From Streptomyces sp. B21-105 (lineage in GTDB: Bacteria; Actinomycetota; Actinomycetes; Streptomycetales; Streptomycetaceae), in assembly GCF_036898465.1 (NCBI RefSeq), contig NZ_JARUMJ010000001.1, forward strand, positions 7,812,001 to 7,876,000: a stretch of 64,000 bases of DNA, given 5' to 3'. This document shows, in pieces, positions 1 to 9,651 of this stretch. The notes under the pieces were generated by a model that saw only the letters and a list, made by a program, of their open reading frames with translations, did not search any database and was not told where the DNA came from. Each line of letters opens with the position of its first letter. Position 1 is the stretch's first letter. Position numbers and translations under genes: made by a program.

Positions 1-440
1 CGGGAAACATCGGCTGGCCCGTTTTCGAAACGGCAGTCGGCCGGGTCGGCGTGTACATCTGTTACGACCGCCATTTCCCCGAGGGCTGGCGGCAGCTGGG
101 CCTGGGGGGCGCGCAGCTGGTCTACAACCCGTCCGCCACCCACCGCGGCCTCTCCGCCCACCTGTGGCAGCTGGAGCAGCCCGCGGCCGCCGTAGCCAAC
201 GAGTACTTCGTCGCCGCGATCAACCGGGTCGGCGTCGAGGAGTACGGGGACAACGACTTCTACGGGACGTCGTACTTCGTCGACCCGCGCGGCAAGTTCG
301 TCGGCGACGTCGCGAGCGACAAGGACGAGGAACTCGTGGTGCGCGACCTCGACTTCGACCTCGTCGAGGAGGTCCGGCAGCAGTGGGCCTTCTACCGCGA
401 CCGCCGTCCCGACGCCTACGAAGGGCTGGTGCAGCCGTGA
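1..440 (+). CDS. nitrilase-family carbamoyl-amide hydrolase (beta-ureidopropionase-like), 5' end missing
   Basis: C-terminal half of a carbon-nitrogen hydrolase; its start lies before the window. The frame is open from base 3 and holds the family's Cys-containing motif VYICYDRHFPEG (catalytic Cys codon at 60-62). It then runs with the complete paralogue at 3535-4377 to the end, about three quarters identical by eye. Enzymes of this group hydrolyse N-carbamoyl-beta-amino acids such as beta-ureidopropionate to the amino acid, CO2 and ammonia, in the cytoplasm. The stop overlaps the GTG of the aminotransferase (GTGA at 437-440), so the two are translationally coupled. Substrate is inferred from the adjacent aminotransferase and dihydropyrimidinase; N-carbamoylputrescine or other carbamoyl amides cannot be excluded. 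Confidence 0.9.
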   Translation, partial: GNIGWPVFETAVGRVGVYICYDRHFPEGWRQLGLGGAQLVYNPSATHRGLSAHLWQLEQPAAAVANEYFVAAINRVGVEEYGDNDFYGTSYFVDPRGKFVGDVASDKDEELVVRDLDFDLVEEVRQQWAFYRDRRPDAYEGLVQP

Positions 441-1720
441 GCGACCTCTACGCCCGGCACCGGAGCGTCCTGCCCGACTGGCTCGCCCTCTACTACGAGG
501 AGCCGCTGGAGATCACCCACGGCGAGGGCCGGCACGTCTGGGACTCCGAGGGAAACAAGTACCTCGACTTCTTCGGCGGCATCCTCACCACCATGACCGC
601 GCACGCGCTGCCCGAGGTCACCAAGGCGGTCGCCGAGCAGGCCGGACGGATCGTCCACTCCTCGACGCTCTATCTCAACCGGCCCATGGTCGAACTCGCC
701 GAGCGCATCGCCCACGTCAGCGGCATCCCCGACGCCCGGGTCTTCTTCACCACCTCGGGCACCGAAGCCAACGACACCGCGCTGCTGCTCGCCACCGCCC
801 ACCGGCGCAGCAACACCGTGCTGGCCATGCGCAACAGTTACCACGGCCGTTCCTTCAGCGCGGTCGGCATCACCGGCAACCGCGGCTGGTCCCCGACGTC
901 GCTGTCCCCGCTGCAGACGGTGTACGTGCACGGCGGGGTCCGCGGCCGGGGCCCCTTCGCCGGCCTCGACGACGCCGCGTTCATCGACGCCTGCGTCGCG
1001 GACCTGAAGGACCTGCTCGGCCACACCCGCCCGCCCGCCGCCCTGATCGCCGAGCCCATCCAGGGGGTCGGCGGATTCACCTCGCCGCCCGACGGCCTGT
1101 ACGCGGCCTTCCGTGAGGTGCTGGACGAACGCGGCATCCTGTGGATCGCCGACGAGGTGCAGACCGGCTGGGGCCGCACCGGCGAGCACTTCTGGGGCTG
1201 GCAGGCACACGGCCGAAACGGTCCGCCGGACATCGTCACCTTCGCCAAGGGCATCGGCAACGGCATGTCCGTCGGCGGCGTCATCGCCCGCTCCGAGATC
1301 ATGAACTGCCTGGACGCCAACAGCATCTCCACCTTCGGCGGCACCCAGATCACCATGGCGGCCGCCCTCGCCAACCTCTCCTACCTGCTGGAACACGACC
1401 TCCAGGGCAACGCCCGGCGGGTCGGCGGGATGCTCATCGAGCGGCTGCGGGCCGCCACCGCCCAGGATCCGGGCGTGCGGGAGGTGCGCGGGCGCGGCCT
1501 CATGATCGGCGTCGAGCTGACCCGGCCGGGTACCGGCCTGGCCGACCCGGACCGGGCGTCCGCCGTGCTGGAGGCGGCCCGCGCCGACGGGCTGCTGATC
1601 GGCAAGGGCGGCGGTCACGACACCAGCGCCCTGCGCGTCGCACCCCCGTTGTCCCTGACCGTGGCGGAGGCCGAAGAGGGCGCCGCCATCCTCGAGAGCG
1701 CGCTGAGGAGCACGCGATAG
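437..1720 (+). CDS. class III pyridoxal-phosphate aminotransferase (beta-alanine/omega-amino acid type)
   Basis: A 427-residue fold-type I, class III aminotransferase. Family hallmarks are visible: the TSGTEAND substrate/cofactor loop, NSYHGRS, AEPIQGVGGF, the acidic IADEVQTGWGRTG motif, and the PLP-binding lysine in TFAKGIGNG. Length is normal for the family. The GTG start at 437 overlaps the preceding hydrolase stop; a longer upstream frame is a shadow of that gene. It transfers an amino group from an omega- or beta-amino acid to a keto acid. Next to a carbamoyl-amide hydrolase the natural substrate would be beta-alanine or beta-aminoisobutyrate from uracil or thymine, which is inference. 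Other class III substrates (GABA, alanine-glyoxylate) remain possible. Confidence 0.92.
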   Translation: MSDLYARHRSVLPDWLALYYEEPLEITHGEGRHVWDSEGNKYLDFFGGILTTMTAHALPEVTKAVAEQAGRIVHSSTLYLNRPMVELAERIAHVSGIPDARVFFTTSGTEANDTALLLATAHRRSNTVLAMRNSYHGRSFSAVGITGNRGWSPTSLSPLQTVYVHGGVRGRGPFAGLDDAAFIDACVADLKDLLGHTRPPAALIAEPIQGVGGFTSPPDGLYAAFREVLDERGILWIADEVQTGWGRTGEHFWGWQAHGRNGPPDIVTFAKGIGNGMSVGGVIARSEIMNCLDANSISTFGGTQITMAAALANLSYLLEHDLQGNARRVGGMLIERLRAATAQDPGVREVRGRGLMIGVELTRPGTGLADPDRASAVLEAARADGLLIGKGGGHDTSALRVAPPLSLTVAEAEEGAAILESALRSTR

Positions 1721-1750
1721 CGCAGGCCTGAGCCAAGGGAACACATCACC

Positions 1751-3334
1751 ATGACCATTGCCCTGGAGTCCTGGGGGCCCGTGGAGCCGCTGGAACCCGC
1801 CCTGTCGGTCCGTCAGGTCCTGTCCCTGGAAAGGGTGATGGCCGGCGAACCCGAAGTGGTGGCGGGCGCCGGCCGGCTCGACCGGCCGGTGCGCTGGGTG
1901 CACGTCGCCGAGGCCGCCGACGTCGGCGTGATGCTGACCGGCGGCGAGATGGTCCTCACCACCGGCGTGCTCCTCGCCGGCGACGAGAACGCGCAGACCG
2001 AGTACGTCCGCTCCCTGCACCGCGCCGAGGCCGCGGCCGTGGTGCTGGGCCTCGGACGGGCGTTCCCGACCACGCCCGACGCGATGCGGCGGGCCGCCGA
2101 ACGGTGCGGGCTGCCGATGATCGTGCTCCATCGCCCCTTCCCCTTCGCCGAGTTGACGGAGGAGGTGCAGTCCCGGCTGGTGCGGCGCAAGTTCGCCGCC
2201 GTCAGCCTCTCGGAGGCCGTGCGGACCGCGCTCACCGCGCTGATCACCGCGGGAGCTCCGCTGCAACTGCTGCTCGACGAGATCGCCCAGCACGCCGGCT
2301 GTCCCGTCGTCGTCACCAACCTCGCCCACCGGGTGCTGGCCACGGCGGGGGAGCGGCCGGCGGTCGACGACGTGCTGCGGGACTGGGAACGCATCGCCCG
2401 CCAGGCCGGCGGCACCGAGGGCGACGGCTGGATCCGCGCCGAACTCGGCGGCCGCGGCGAACGCTGGGGGCAGATCGTGCTCTGCGGCCACCGCGGCGCC
2501 ACCGCGGGCGGACGGCTGCTCGCCGACCGGGCCGCCGAGGCGCTGGTGCTGCACCGCATGCTCGGCGGCGCCTCCGCCCACTCCTGGGAGGAGCAGTCCG
2601 CGCAGAGCCTGCTCACGGATCTGATCTCCGGTGTCGTCCCGGCGCGCCAGCTGCTGCCGCGGGCCCGGGCGGCCGGCCTCCCCGTCAACCGGCGCACCTT
2701 CGTGCCGCTCGTCGTGCGGGACGTCGCCCTCGACCGACTCGACCGCGTGCTGCGGCTGCTGGGACTGCCGGGACTGGTCGCGGAACTCGCGGACGGGGCG
2801 ACGGCGGTGCTGCTCAGCCTCGCCCGCGACCAGGACGCCGAGGCGCTCGCCGCCCACTTCGCGACCCGGTTGCGCACCGAGTCGGGCCGGGCCCGCACGG
2901 TCGTCGCGGCCGCCGACCCGCGGACCGTGTGGGACGAGGTGCCCGCCGGGCTGCGCGAGGCCCAGCACGTGGCGGACGCCGTGGCCGACTCGGCAGCCGT
3001 CCTCGACCTGCCGCTCGTCGTCCGGCTGAGGGACGTCCACCTGCGCGGACTGATCCGGCTGCTGCGGGACGACCCGCACGTGCAGTCGTTCGCCGAGCGG
3101 GAGCTGGACGGACTGCTGTGCGCGGCCGGCGACGACCTGCTCGCCGTCCTGCGGACATATCTGGCCACCGGCCGCAACAAGTCCCGCACCGCCCAGCTCC
3201 ACCACGTCTCCCGGCCGGCGCTGTACCGCCGGCTGGAGGCGATAGAGGGCCGGCTGGGCGTGGACCTCGACGACTTCGAACAGGCCGCCTCGGTGCACAT
3301 CGCGCTCCTCGCGCACGACGCGCAGCAGGGCTGA
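1751..3334 (+). CDS. PucR-family transcriptional regulator
   Basis: 527 residues. The N-terminal third (about residues 17-145, starting ALSVRQVLSLERVMAGEP) fits the PucR purine-catabolism regulatory domain. A central region (about 290-410) fits the GGDEF-like CdaR segment. The C-terminal segment, about 455-515 with TYLATGRNKSRTAQ followed by SRPALYRRLEAIE, is the helix-turn-helix typical of PucR/CdaR proteins. The gene follows the aminotransferase by about 30 bp and precedes a second hydrolase, so it sits inside the pathway it probably controls. Known relatives respond to nitrogenous ring catabolites; the effector here is unknown. ATG at 1751 is preceded by AAGG and starts where homologous proteins start. 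Confidence 0.88.
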   Translation: MTIALESWGPVEPLEPALSVRQVLSLERVMAGEPEVVAGAGRLDRPVRWVHVAEAADVGVMLTGGEMVLTTGVLLAGDENAQTEYVRSLHRAEAAAVVLGLGRAFPTTPDAMRRAAERCGLPMIVLHRPFPFAELTEEVQSRLVRRKFAAVSLSEAVRTALTALITAGAPLQLLLDEIAQHAGCPVVVTNLAHRVLATAGERPAVDDVLRDWERIARQAGGTEGDGWIRAELGGRGERWGQIVLCGHRGATAGGRLLADRAAEALVLHRMLGGASAHSWEEQSAQSLLTDLISGVVPARQLLPRARAAGLPVNRRTFVPLVVRDVALDRLDRVLRLLGLPGLVAELADGATAVLLSLARDQDAEALAAHFATRLRTESGRARTVVAAADPRTVWDEVPAGLREAQHVADAVADSAAVLDLPLVVRLRDVHLRGLIRLLRDDPHVQSFAERELDGLLCAAGDDLLAVLRTYLATGRNKSRTAQLHHVSRPALYRRLEAIEGRLGVDLDDFEQAASVHIALLAHDAQQG

Positions 3335-3366
3335 CGGCCGCTGTGCCGCGCGCGGCCGGTGCCCGG

Positions 3367-3413
3367 GAAACAGCTGTGAAACAGGTAACGACCTGGGAAA
3401 ACGGTGGTGAAAC
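3367..3413. promoter_or_regulatory. GlnR-like GAAAC repeats upstream of the hydrolase operon
   Basis: Three GAAAC copies and one AAAAC lie at 3367, 3378, 3398 and 3409, forming two pairs each with a 6-base spacer. A GTAAC lies at 3385. The GlnR consensus of streptomycetes is built from GTnAC and GAAAC half-sites spaced by 6 bases. The site precedes a nitrogen-releasing operon, which fits nitrogen control. The order of half-sites is not canonical, so this is a candidate only. Confidence 0.4.
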
Positions 3414-3433
3414 ATGAGTCCGGGAAGACGTGA

Positions 3434-3472
3434 CACGGTGACACGCCGGACCTGCGCAGGCGTGACACCGTG
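3434..3472. promoter_or_regulatory. 14-bp inverted repeat with GTGACAC elements
   Basis: Arms 3434-3447 and 3459-3472 are reverse complements with a single mismatch, separated by 11 bases. GTGACAC occurs three times (3430, 3438 and 3462). It lies about 60 bp before the start of the second hydrolase and about 100 bp after pucR. It may be the PucR operator, or a transcript hairpin separating pucR from the next gene; no run of T follows it. Confidence 0.45.
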
Positions 3473-3534
3473 CAACTCAAAGCGGACCGGTCGGCTTCCT
3501 ACGCTCCTCGTACACCGAGCGACCGGAGGTCCCG

Positions 3535-4377
3535 ATGAGCAGAGTGATCCGTGCCGCCGTCTTCCAGACGGCCTGGACCGGCGACAAGGAATCGATGATC
3601 CAGGTGCACGAGCAGGCGGTCCGCGACGCGGCCGCGCAGGGTGCTCAGGTCCTGTGTTTCCAGGAGCTGTTCTACGGACCGTACTTCTGCCAGGTCCAGG
3701 ACCCGCAGTTCTACGAGTACGCCGAGCAGATCCCCGACGGCCCGATCGTCCGGCGTTTCCAGGCGCTCGCCAGGGAGCACGGCATCGTCCTGGTGCTGCC
3801 GATGTACGAGGAGGAACAGCCCGGCGTCCTCTACAACACCGCCGCCGTGATCGACGCGGACGGTTCCTACCTCGGCAAGTACCGCAAGCACCACATCCCG
3901 CAGGTGAACGGTTTCTGGGAGAAGTTCTACTTCCGCCCTGGGAACGCCGGCTGGCCGGTCTTCGAGACGGCCGTCGGGAAGATCGGCGTCTACATCTGTT
4001 ACGACCGCCATTTCCCCGAGGGCTGGCGCGCGCTGGGGCTCGAGGGCGCCGAGATCGTCTTCAACCCGTCGGCGACCTCCCGCGGTCTGTCCGCGTACCT
4101 GTGGCAGCTGGAGCAGCCGGCGGCGGCCGTCGCCAACGAGTACTTCGTCGGCGCGATCAACCGGGTCGGCGTCGAGGAGCTCGGCGACAACGACTTCTAC
4201 GGGACCTCGTACTTCGTGGACCCGGAGGCCCAGTTCGTCGGGGAGGTGGCCAGCGACAAGGAGCCCGAACTCGTCGTCCGCGACCTCGACATGGCGAAGC
4301 TGCGCGCGGTCCGCGACCGCTGGCAGTTCTACCGCGACCGCCGTCCGGAGGCCTACGGCCCGCTGACCGCACCGTAG
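3535..4377 (+). CDS. nitrilase-family carbamoyl-amide hydrolase (beta-ureidopropionase-like), complete paralogue
   Basis: 280 residues, the usual length for this family. The Glu-Lys-Cys triad is visible: Glu44 in FQELFYGPYF, Lys118 in KYRKHHIPQ, and Cys155 in YICYDRHFPEG. It should hydrolyse N-carbamoyl-beta-amino acids (beta-ureidopropionate from dihydrouracil) to the free amino acid, CO2 and NH3. The dihydropyrimidinase that would make its substrate begins 196 bp downstream. ATG at 3535 follows GGAGG with 4-5 bases between. The truncated gene at the window start is a paralogue, so the cluster has two copies on either side of the aminotransferase and regulator. An in-frame acidic repeat follows its TAG stop (see separate entry). 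Confidence 0.92.
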   Translation: MSRVIRAAVFQTAWTGDKESMIQVHEQAVRDAAAQGAQVLCFQELFYGPYFCQVQDPQFYEYAEQIPDGPIVRRFQALAREHGIVLVLPMYEEEQPGVLYNTAAVIDADGSYLGKYRKHHIPQVNGFWEKFYFRPGNAGWPVFETAVGKIGVYICYDRHFPEGWRALGLEGAEIVFNPSATSRGLSAYLWQLEQPAAAVANEYFVGAINRVGVEELGDNDFYGTSYFVDPEAQFVGEVASDKEPELVVRDLDMAKLRAVRDRWQFYRDRRPEAYGPLTAP

Positions 4378-4554
4378 TCGACCGAGCCCGAGCCCGAGCC
4401 CGAGCCCGAGACCGACGTCGAGTCCGAGCCCGAGACCGACGTCGAGTCCGAGGTCGAGTCCGAGTTCGAGGCCTGGATCGAGGTCGCGACCGCCGCCGGT
4501 CCGGTGCAACGGGGGCCGGACCGGCGGCCCCCTCTGACACGACAACAGTGGTGA
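4378..4554 (+). repeat. hexamer repeat encoding an in-frame acidic tail after the hydrolase TAG
   Basis: Directly after the TAG at 4375-4377 the same frame stays open for 58 codons to a TGA at 4552-4554. The first 30 or so codons are almost all of the form GAG-CCC, GAG-ACC, GAC-GTC or GAG-TCC. They would read as an alternating acidic/proline/serine tail (EPEPEPEPE, then DVESEPE and so on). It may be a slipped microsatellite in a spacer, or a former C-terminal extension cut off by a stop. No independent start or ribosome site is seen. Confidence 0.6.
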
Positions 4555-4573
4555 ACACGGCAGGAGAGGGAGA

Positions 4574-5977
4574 ATGAGCAGCCGAACCGTCATCCGGGGT
4601 GGTCTCGTCATCACCGCGTCCGACGAGATCCACGCCGACGTCCTGATCGAGGACGGCCGCATCGCCGCCCTCGCCGCCTCCGGCACCCCGGCCGCCGAGG
4701 CCTGGACCGCCGAGAGGGTCATCGACGCCACCGGGAAATACGTCATCCCGGGCGGGGTGGACGTCCACACCCACATGGAGCTGCCGTTCGGCGGCACCTC
4801 CGCCTCCGACACCTTCGAGACCGGCACCCGGGCCGCCGCCTGGGGCGGCACCACGACCATCGTCGACTTCGCGGTGCAGAGCGTCGGGCACAGCCTGCGC
4901 GAAGGCCTCGACGCCTGGCACGCGAAGGCCGAGGGCAACTGCGCGATCGACTACGGCTTCCACATGATCGTCTCCGACGTGAACCAGGACACGCTCAAGG
5001 AGATGGACCATCTGGTGGAGGAGGGCGTCACCTCCTTCAAGCAGTTCATGGCCTACCCCGGCGTCTTCTACAGCGACGACGGCCAGATCCTGCGCGCCAT
5101 GCAGCGCTCCGCCGAGAACGGCGGACTGATCATGATGCACGCGGAGAACGGCATCGCCATCGACGTGCTGGTCGAACAGGCGCTGGCGCGCGGCGAGACG
5201 GATCCGCGCTACCACGGCGAGGTCCGCAAGGCCCTGCTGGAGGCCGAGGCCACCCATCGCGCGATCAAGCTCGCGCAGGTCGCCGGCGCGCCGCTGTACG
5301 TGGTGCACGTATCGGCGATGGAAGCGGTTGCTGAACTGGCCAGGGCACGGGACGAAGGGCTGAACGTCTTCGGCGAGACCTGCCCGCAGTACCTGTTCCT
5401 GTCGACCGACAACCTCGCCGAACCCGACTTCGAGGGCTCGAAGTACGTGTGCAGCACACCGCTGCGGCCGAAGGAGCACCAGGCCAAGCTGTGGCAGGGG
5501 CTGCGGACCAACGACCTCCAGGTCGTCTCCACCGACCACTGCCCGTTCTGCTTCGAGGGACAGAAGGAGCTCGGCCGGGGCGACTTCTCGAAGATCCCCA
5601 ACGGCCTGCCGGGCGTCGAGAACCGTATGGACCTGCTCCACCAGGCCGTCGTCGACGGGCACATCAGCCGCCGCCGCTGGATCGAGATCGCCTGCGCCAC
5701 CCCCGCCCGCATGTTCGGCATGTACCCCAAGAAGGGCACCATCGCCCCGGGCGCCGACGCCGACGTCGTGATCTACGACCCGCAGGCCGAACAGACCGTC
5801 TCCGCCGAGACCCACCACATGAACGTCGACTACTCGGCCTACGAGGGCAGGCGGATCACCGGCCGCGTGGAGACGGTGCTGTCCCGGGGCGAACTCGTCA
5901 TCGATCAGCGGGAGTTCGCGGGGCGTGCCGGCCACGGCCTGTACACGCCCCGCTCAACTTGCCAGTACCTCCAATGA
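4574..5977 (+). CDS. hydA: dihydropyrimidinase / hydantoinase
   Basis: 467 residues of the cyclic amidohydrolase family. The metal ligands are visible: His65 and His67 in DVHTHMELPFGG, the carbamylated Lys156 in VTSFKQFMAYPG, histidines in MMHAENG and VVHVSAMEA, and the Asp of VSTDHCPFCF. It ends YTPRSTCQYLQ, the conserved tail of dihydropyrimidinases. It hydrolyses the ring of dihydrouracil, dihydrothymine or 5-substituted hydantoins to the N-carbamoyl acid, the substrate of the neighbouring hydrolases. ATG at 4574 has GGAGAGGGAG just upstream. It probably shares a transcript with the hydrolase at 3535. Which ring compound is natural cannot be read from sequence. Confidence 0.95.
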   Translation: MSSRTVIRGGLVITASDEIHADVLIEDGRIAALAASGTPAAEAWTAERVIDATGKYVIPGGVDVHTHMELPFGGTSASDTFETGTRAAAWGGTTTIVDFAVQSVGHSLREGLDAWHAKAEGNCAIDYGFHMIVSDVNQDTLKEMDHLVEEGVTSFKQFMAYPGVFYSDDGQILRAMQRSAENGGLIMMHAENGIAIDVLVEQALARGETDPRYHGEVRKALLEAEATHRAIKLAQVAGAPLYVVHVSAMEAVAELARARDEGLNVFGETCPQYLFLSTDNLAEPDFEGSKYVCSTPLRPKEHQAKLWQGLRTNDLQVVSTDHCPFCFEGQKELGRGDFSKIPNGLPGVENRMDLLHQAVVDGHISRRRWIEIACATPARMFGMYPKKGTIAPGADADVVIYDPQAEQTVSAETHHMNVDYSAYEGRRITGRVETVLSRGELVIDQREFAGRAGHGLYTPRSTCQYLQ

Positions 5978-6117
5978 GGTGACGCCGCAGCAACCAGGAG
6001 CAGTGCCCGTGACTCCGCCCCCTCGATGAGTGAGCTTTCGATCCGAAGATTGCGGTCCAGCCCGAACCGGCCCTTTACAGGGCGAAAGAACGCTTCCAGA
6101 CCATTGCAAGGAGACCG

Positions 6118-7137
6118 ATGGACTTCGGACTTGTCCTCCAGACCGACCCCCCTGCCTCCCGCGTCGTCAGCCTGATGCAGCGCGCCGAACGGAACGGCTT
6201 CACCCACGGCTGGACCTTCGACTCGGCCGTGCTCTGGCAGGAACCGTTCGTGATCTACAGCCAGATCCTGGCGAACACCGAGAGGTTGACCGTCGGCCCC
6301 ATGGTGACCAACCCGGGGACCCGCACCTGGGAGGTCACCGCCTCCACCTTCGCCACCCTCAACGACATGTTCGGCAACCGCACCGTCTGCGGCATCGGCC
6401 GCGGCGACTCCGCCATGCGCGTCGCCGGCCGCGCGCCCAACACCCTCGCCCGGATCAGCGAGGCCATGAAGGTGATCCGGGCGCTCGGCTCGGGCCGGGA
6501 GGCGGACCTCGGAGGGACGGTCGTGCGGTTCCCCTGGATCAAGGACGACGCCCGGCTCCCCGTCTGGATGGCCGCGTACGGGCCGAAGGCGCTGAAGATG
6601 ACCGGTGAGGAGGCCGACGGCTTCATCCTCCAGCTCGCCGACCTGTACCTCACCGAGTACATGGTGAAGGCCGTGAAGGACGCGGCGACCGCCGCCGGAC
6701 GTGACCCCGGCGAGGTCAAGATCTGCGTGGCCGCCCCCGCGTACGTCACCGACGACGACTCGCCGCAGGCGCTGGCCCACGCCCGCGAGCAGTGCCGGTG
6801 GTTCGGCGGCATGGTCGGCAACCACGTGGCCGACCTGGTGTCGAAGTACGGCGAGCACTCCGCCCAGGTCCCCGAGGAGCTCACCGACTACATCAAGGCC
6901 CGGCAAGGCTACGACTACTCGCACCACGGACGCAGCGACAACCCCGACACGGCGTTCGTGCCCGACGAGATCGTCGACCGGTTCTGCCTCGTCGGACCGG
7001 TCGAGAAGCACATCGAGAAGCTGAACGCCCTGCGCGACCTCGGCGTCGACCAGTTCGCCGTCTATGACATGCACGACGCGCAGGAGAAGGTCATCGACGC
7101 CTACGGCGCGACGGTCATCCCGGCGGTCAACGGCTGA
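6118..7137 (+). CDS. luciferase-like (LLM class) flavin/F420-dependent oxidoreductase
   Basis: 339 residues with a TIM-barrel bacterial-luciferase-like sequence: MDFGLVLQTDPPASRVV at the start, TVGPMVTNPGTRTWEVTAST, GIGRGDSAMRVAGRAP, and LPVWMAAYGPKALKMTGEEA. The set of motifs resembles an uncharacterised subfamily often placed next to hydantoinases. It uses FMN or coenzyme F420 to reduce or oxygenate a substrate. Position between dihydropyrimidinase and the NCS1 permease implies a redox step on the ring compound or a catabolite. No classical dihydropyrimidine dehydrogenase is visible in the window, so a role in that step is possible but speculative. Start ATG at 6118 follows AAGGAG at the proper spacing. 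Confidence 0.88.
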   Translation: MDFGLVLQTDPPASRVVSLMQRAERNGFTHGWTFDSAVLWQEPFVIYSQILANTERLTVGPMVTNPGTRTWEVTASTFATLNDMFGNRTVCGIGRGDSAMRVAGRAPNTLARISEAMKVIRALGSGREADLGGTVVRFPWIKDDARLPVWMAAYGPKALKMTGEEADGFILQLADLYLTEYMVKAVKDAATAAGRDPGEVKICVAAPAYVTDDDSPQALAHAREQCRWFGGMVGNHVADLVSKYGEHSAQVPEELTDYIKARQGYDYSHHGRSDNPDTAFVPDEIVDRFCLVGPVEKHIEKLNALRDLGVDQFAVYDMHDAQEKVIDAYGATVIPAVNG

Positions 7138-7140
7138 CCC

Positions 7141-7287
7141 TTCCCCGCTCCCTCTTGCCTCCCGCGCCCGGCTCCCCACCGTCCGCCTCCCGCCTTCCCC
7201 CCGCTCCGCCCCCCGCCCCCTCCCACCGCTCCCCTCCCCATCCCCCCACTCCAGTTCTCCCCTCCTCCACCGTCCGGGGAGGAGGGG
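7141..7287 (+). promoter_or_regulatory. polypyrimidine tract ending in a 10-bp hairpin before the permease gene
   Basis: About 110 bases of nearly pure C/T follow the oxidoreductase stop. Then come arms 7259-7268 and 7278-7287, a perfect 10-bp inverted repeat with a 9-base loop. The hairpin sits 57 bp before the permease ATG. It could stop or slow transcription from upstream, or shape the permease leader. No gene is visible in the tract. Confidence 0.4.
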
Positions 7288-7343
7288 GCCCGGAGACCCC
7301 GCACGGCCTTTCCGGATCCGCCCCTCGTTTGATTGGCCTGCTC

Positions 7344-8873
<1,530 letters not shown>

Positions 8874-8882
8874 GACGGGCGC

Positions 8883-8919
8883 CCGCGGCACGTGTGCATC
8901 CCTCGCGCGCGTGCCGCGG
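8883..8919. terminator. bidirectional terminator between permease and lipoprotein genes
   Basis: Perfect 10-bp inverted repeat (8883-8892 with 8910-8919). It extends to 12 bp with one mismatch and lies between two convergent genes. Confidence 0.55.
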
Positions 8920-8982
8920 ACGCCGTTTCGTGCGGGAGCCGTGTCGCGAGCGGGCGAACGGGACGAACCGGCTGCGGAGCCC

Positions 8983-9651
8983 TCAGCTCTTGCGGCCGCT
9001 CTGCAGGGCGGCCACCGCTTCCTTCGCGGCCTTGATCGCGCCCTTGTTGATCTCGTCGGTGGCGGGCGCCTTCTTCGTCTCGAAGTCGCTGCCGTTGTAG
9101 TTGACGATCACCAGCGCGTTGGCCACCCGGGCGATGACGACGCCCTCACGGGTCTGCTGCTTGTCCTCGGTCGTGAGGTTCACCACCGAGTAGCCTTCGT
9201 TGCCGAGACCCGGAACCGCCCCGCCGCCGCTCTTCTCCTTGGTGCGCTCCTTGTACGAGTTCTGCGCCGCCTCGTCCGACTCCGTGACCTCGAAGGAGAT
9301 GTCGAGCCAGCGGTAGTCGTAGCCCTTGAGCGCGTTCCAGGAGCAGGTGCGGCGCAGCGCGGTGTCCGTGGACGGAATCTCCTTGCCCGCCGTCTTGGCG
9401 CCCGGCACGAGCGAGGCGACCGTCTTGACGGTCACACCGGTGCAGGGGGCGGGCGCGGCGGCGTACGTCTTGGAGACGGCCGTGGAGGACGGCCCGGACG
9501 ACTTCTCGGACTGGGTCTTCTGCGTGTCCTTGCTCGCGGAGTCCTGCGTTTCGTCGAGCGGACCGGACGACATCGCCCAGCCGGCACAGGCGAGCACGAC
9601 CACCGGGGTCAGACGCGCGGTGAGGGCGAGCGGCAGTGGGAGAGAGCGCAC
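8983..9651 (-). CDS. exported, probable lipoprotein with DUF3558-like features
   Basis: 222 residues from a GTG at 9651. The N-terminus has Arg, a hydrophobic stretch (LPLPLALTARLTPVVVLACAGW) and a Cys after VLA that could be a lipobox, though it is not a strong match. A Ser/Lys/Gln-rich spacer follows, then a compact domain from about residue 60 with two cysteines (APCTGVTV and RRTCSWNA) likely to be disulfide-bonded outside the cell. The pattern resembles DUF3558-type actinobacterial lipoproteins. No enzymatic motif is seen. It is convergent with the permease and monocistronic. The function is unknown; the extracellular location is inferred. Confidence 0.72.
   Translation of the reverse strand: MRSLPLPLALTARLTPVVVLACAGWAMSSGPLDETQDSASKDTQKTQSEKSSGPSSTAVSKTYAAAPAPCTGVTVKTVASLVPGAKTAGKEIPSTDTALRRTCSWNALKGYDYRWLDISFEVTESDEAAQNSYKERTKEKSGGGAVPGLGNEGYSVVNLTTEDKQQTREGVVIARVANALVIVNYNGSDFETKKAPATDEINKGAIKAAKEAVAALQSGRKS

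Noticed and set aside
416..3475. A 1019-codon open frame on the minus strand opposite the aminotransferase and pucR genes.
   Set aside because: Antisense shadow of high-GC codons; low-complexity Gly/Arg/His composition, no family motifs, no ribosome site.
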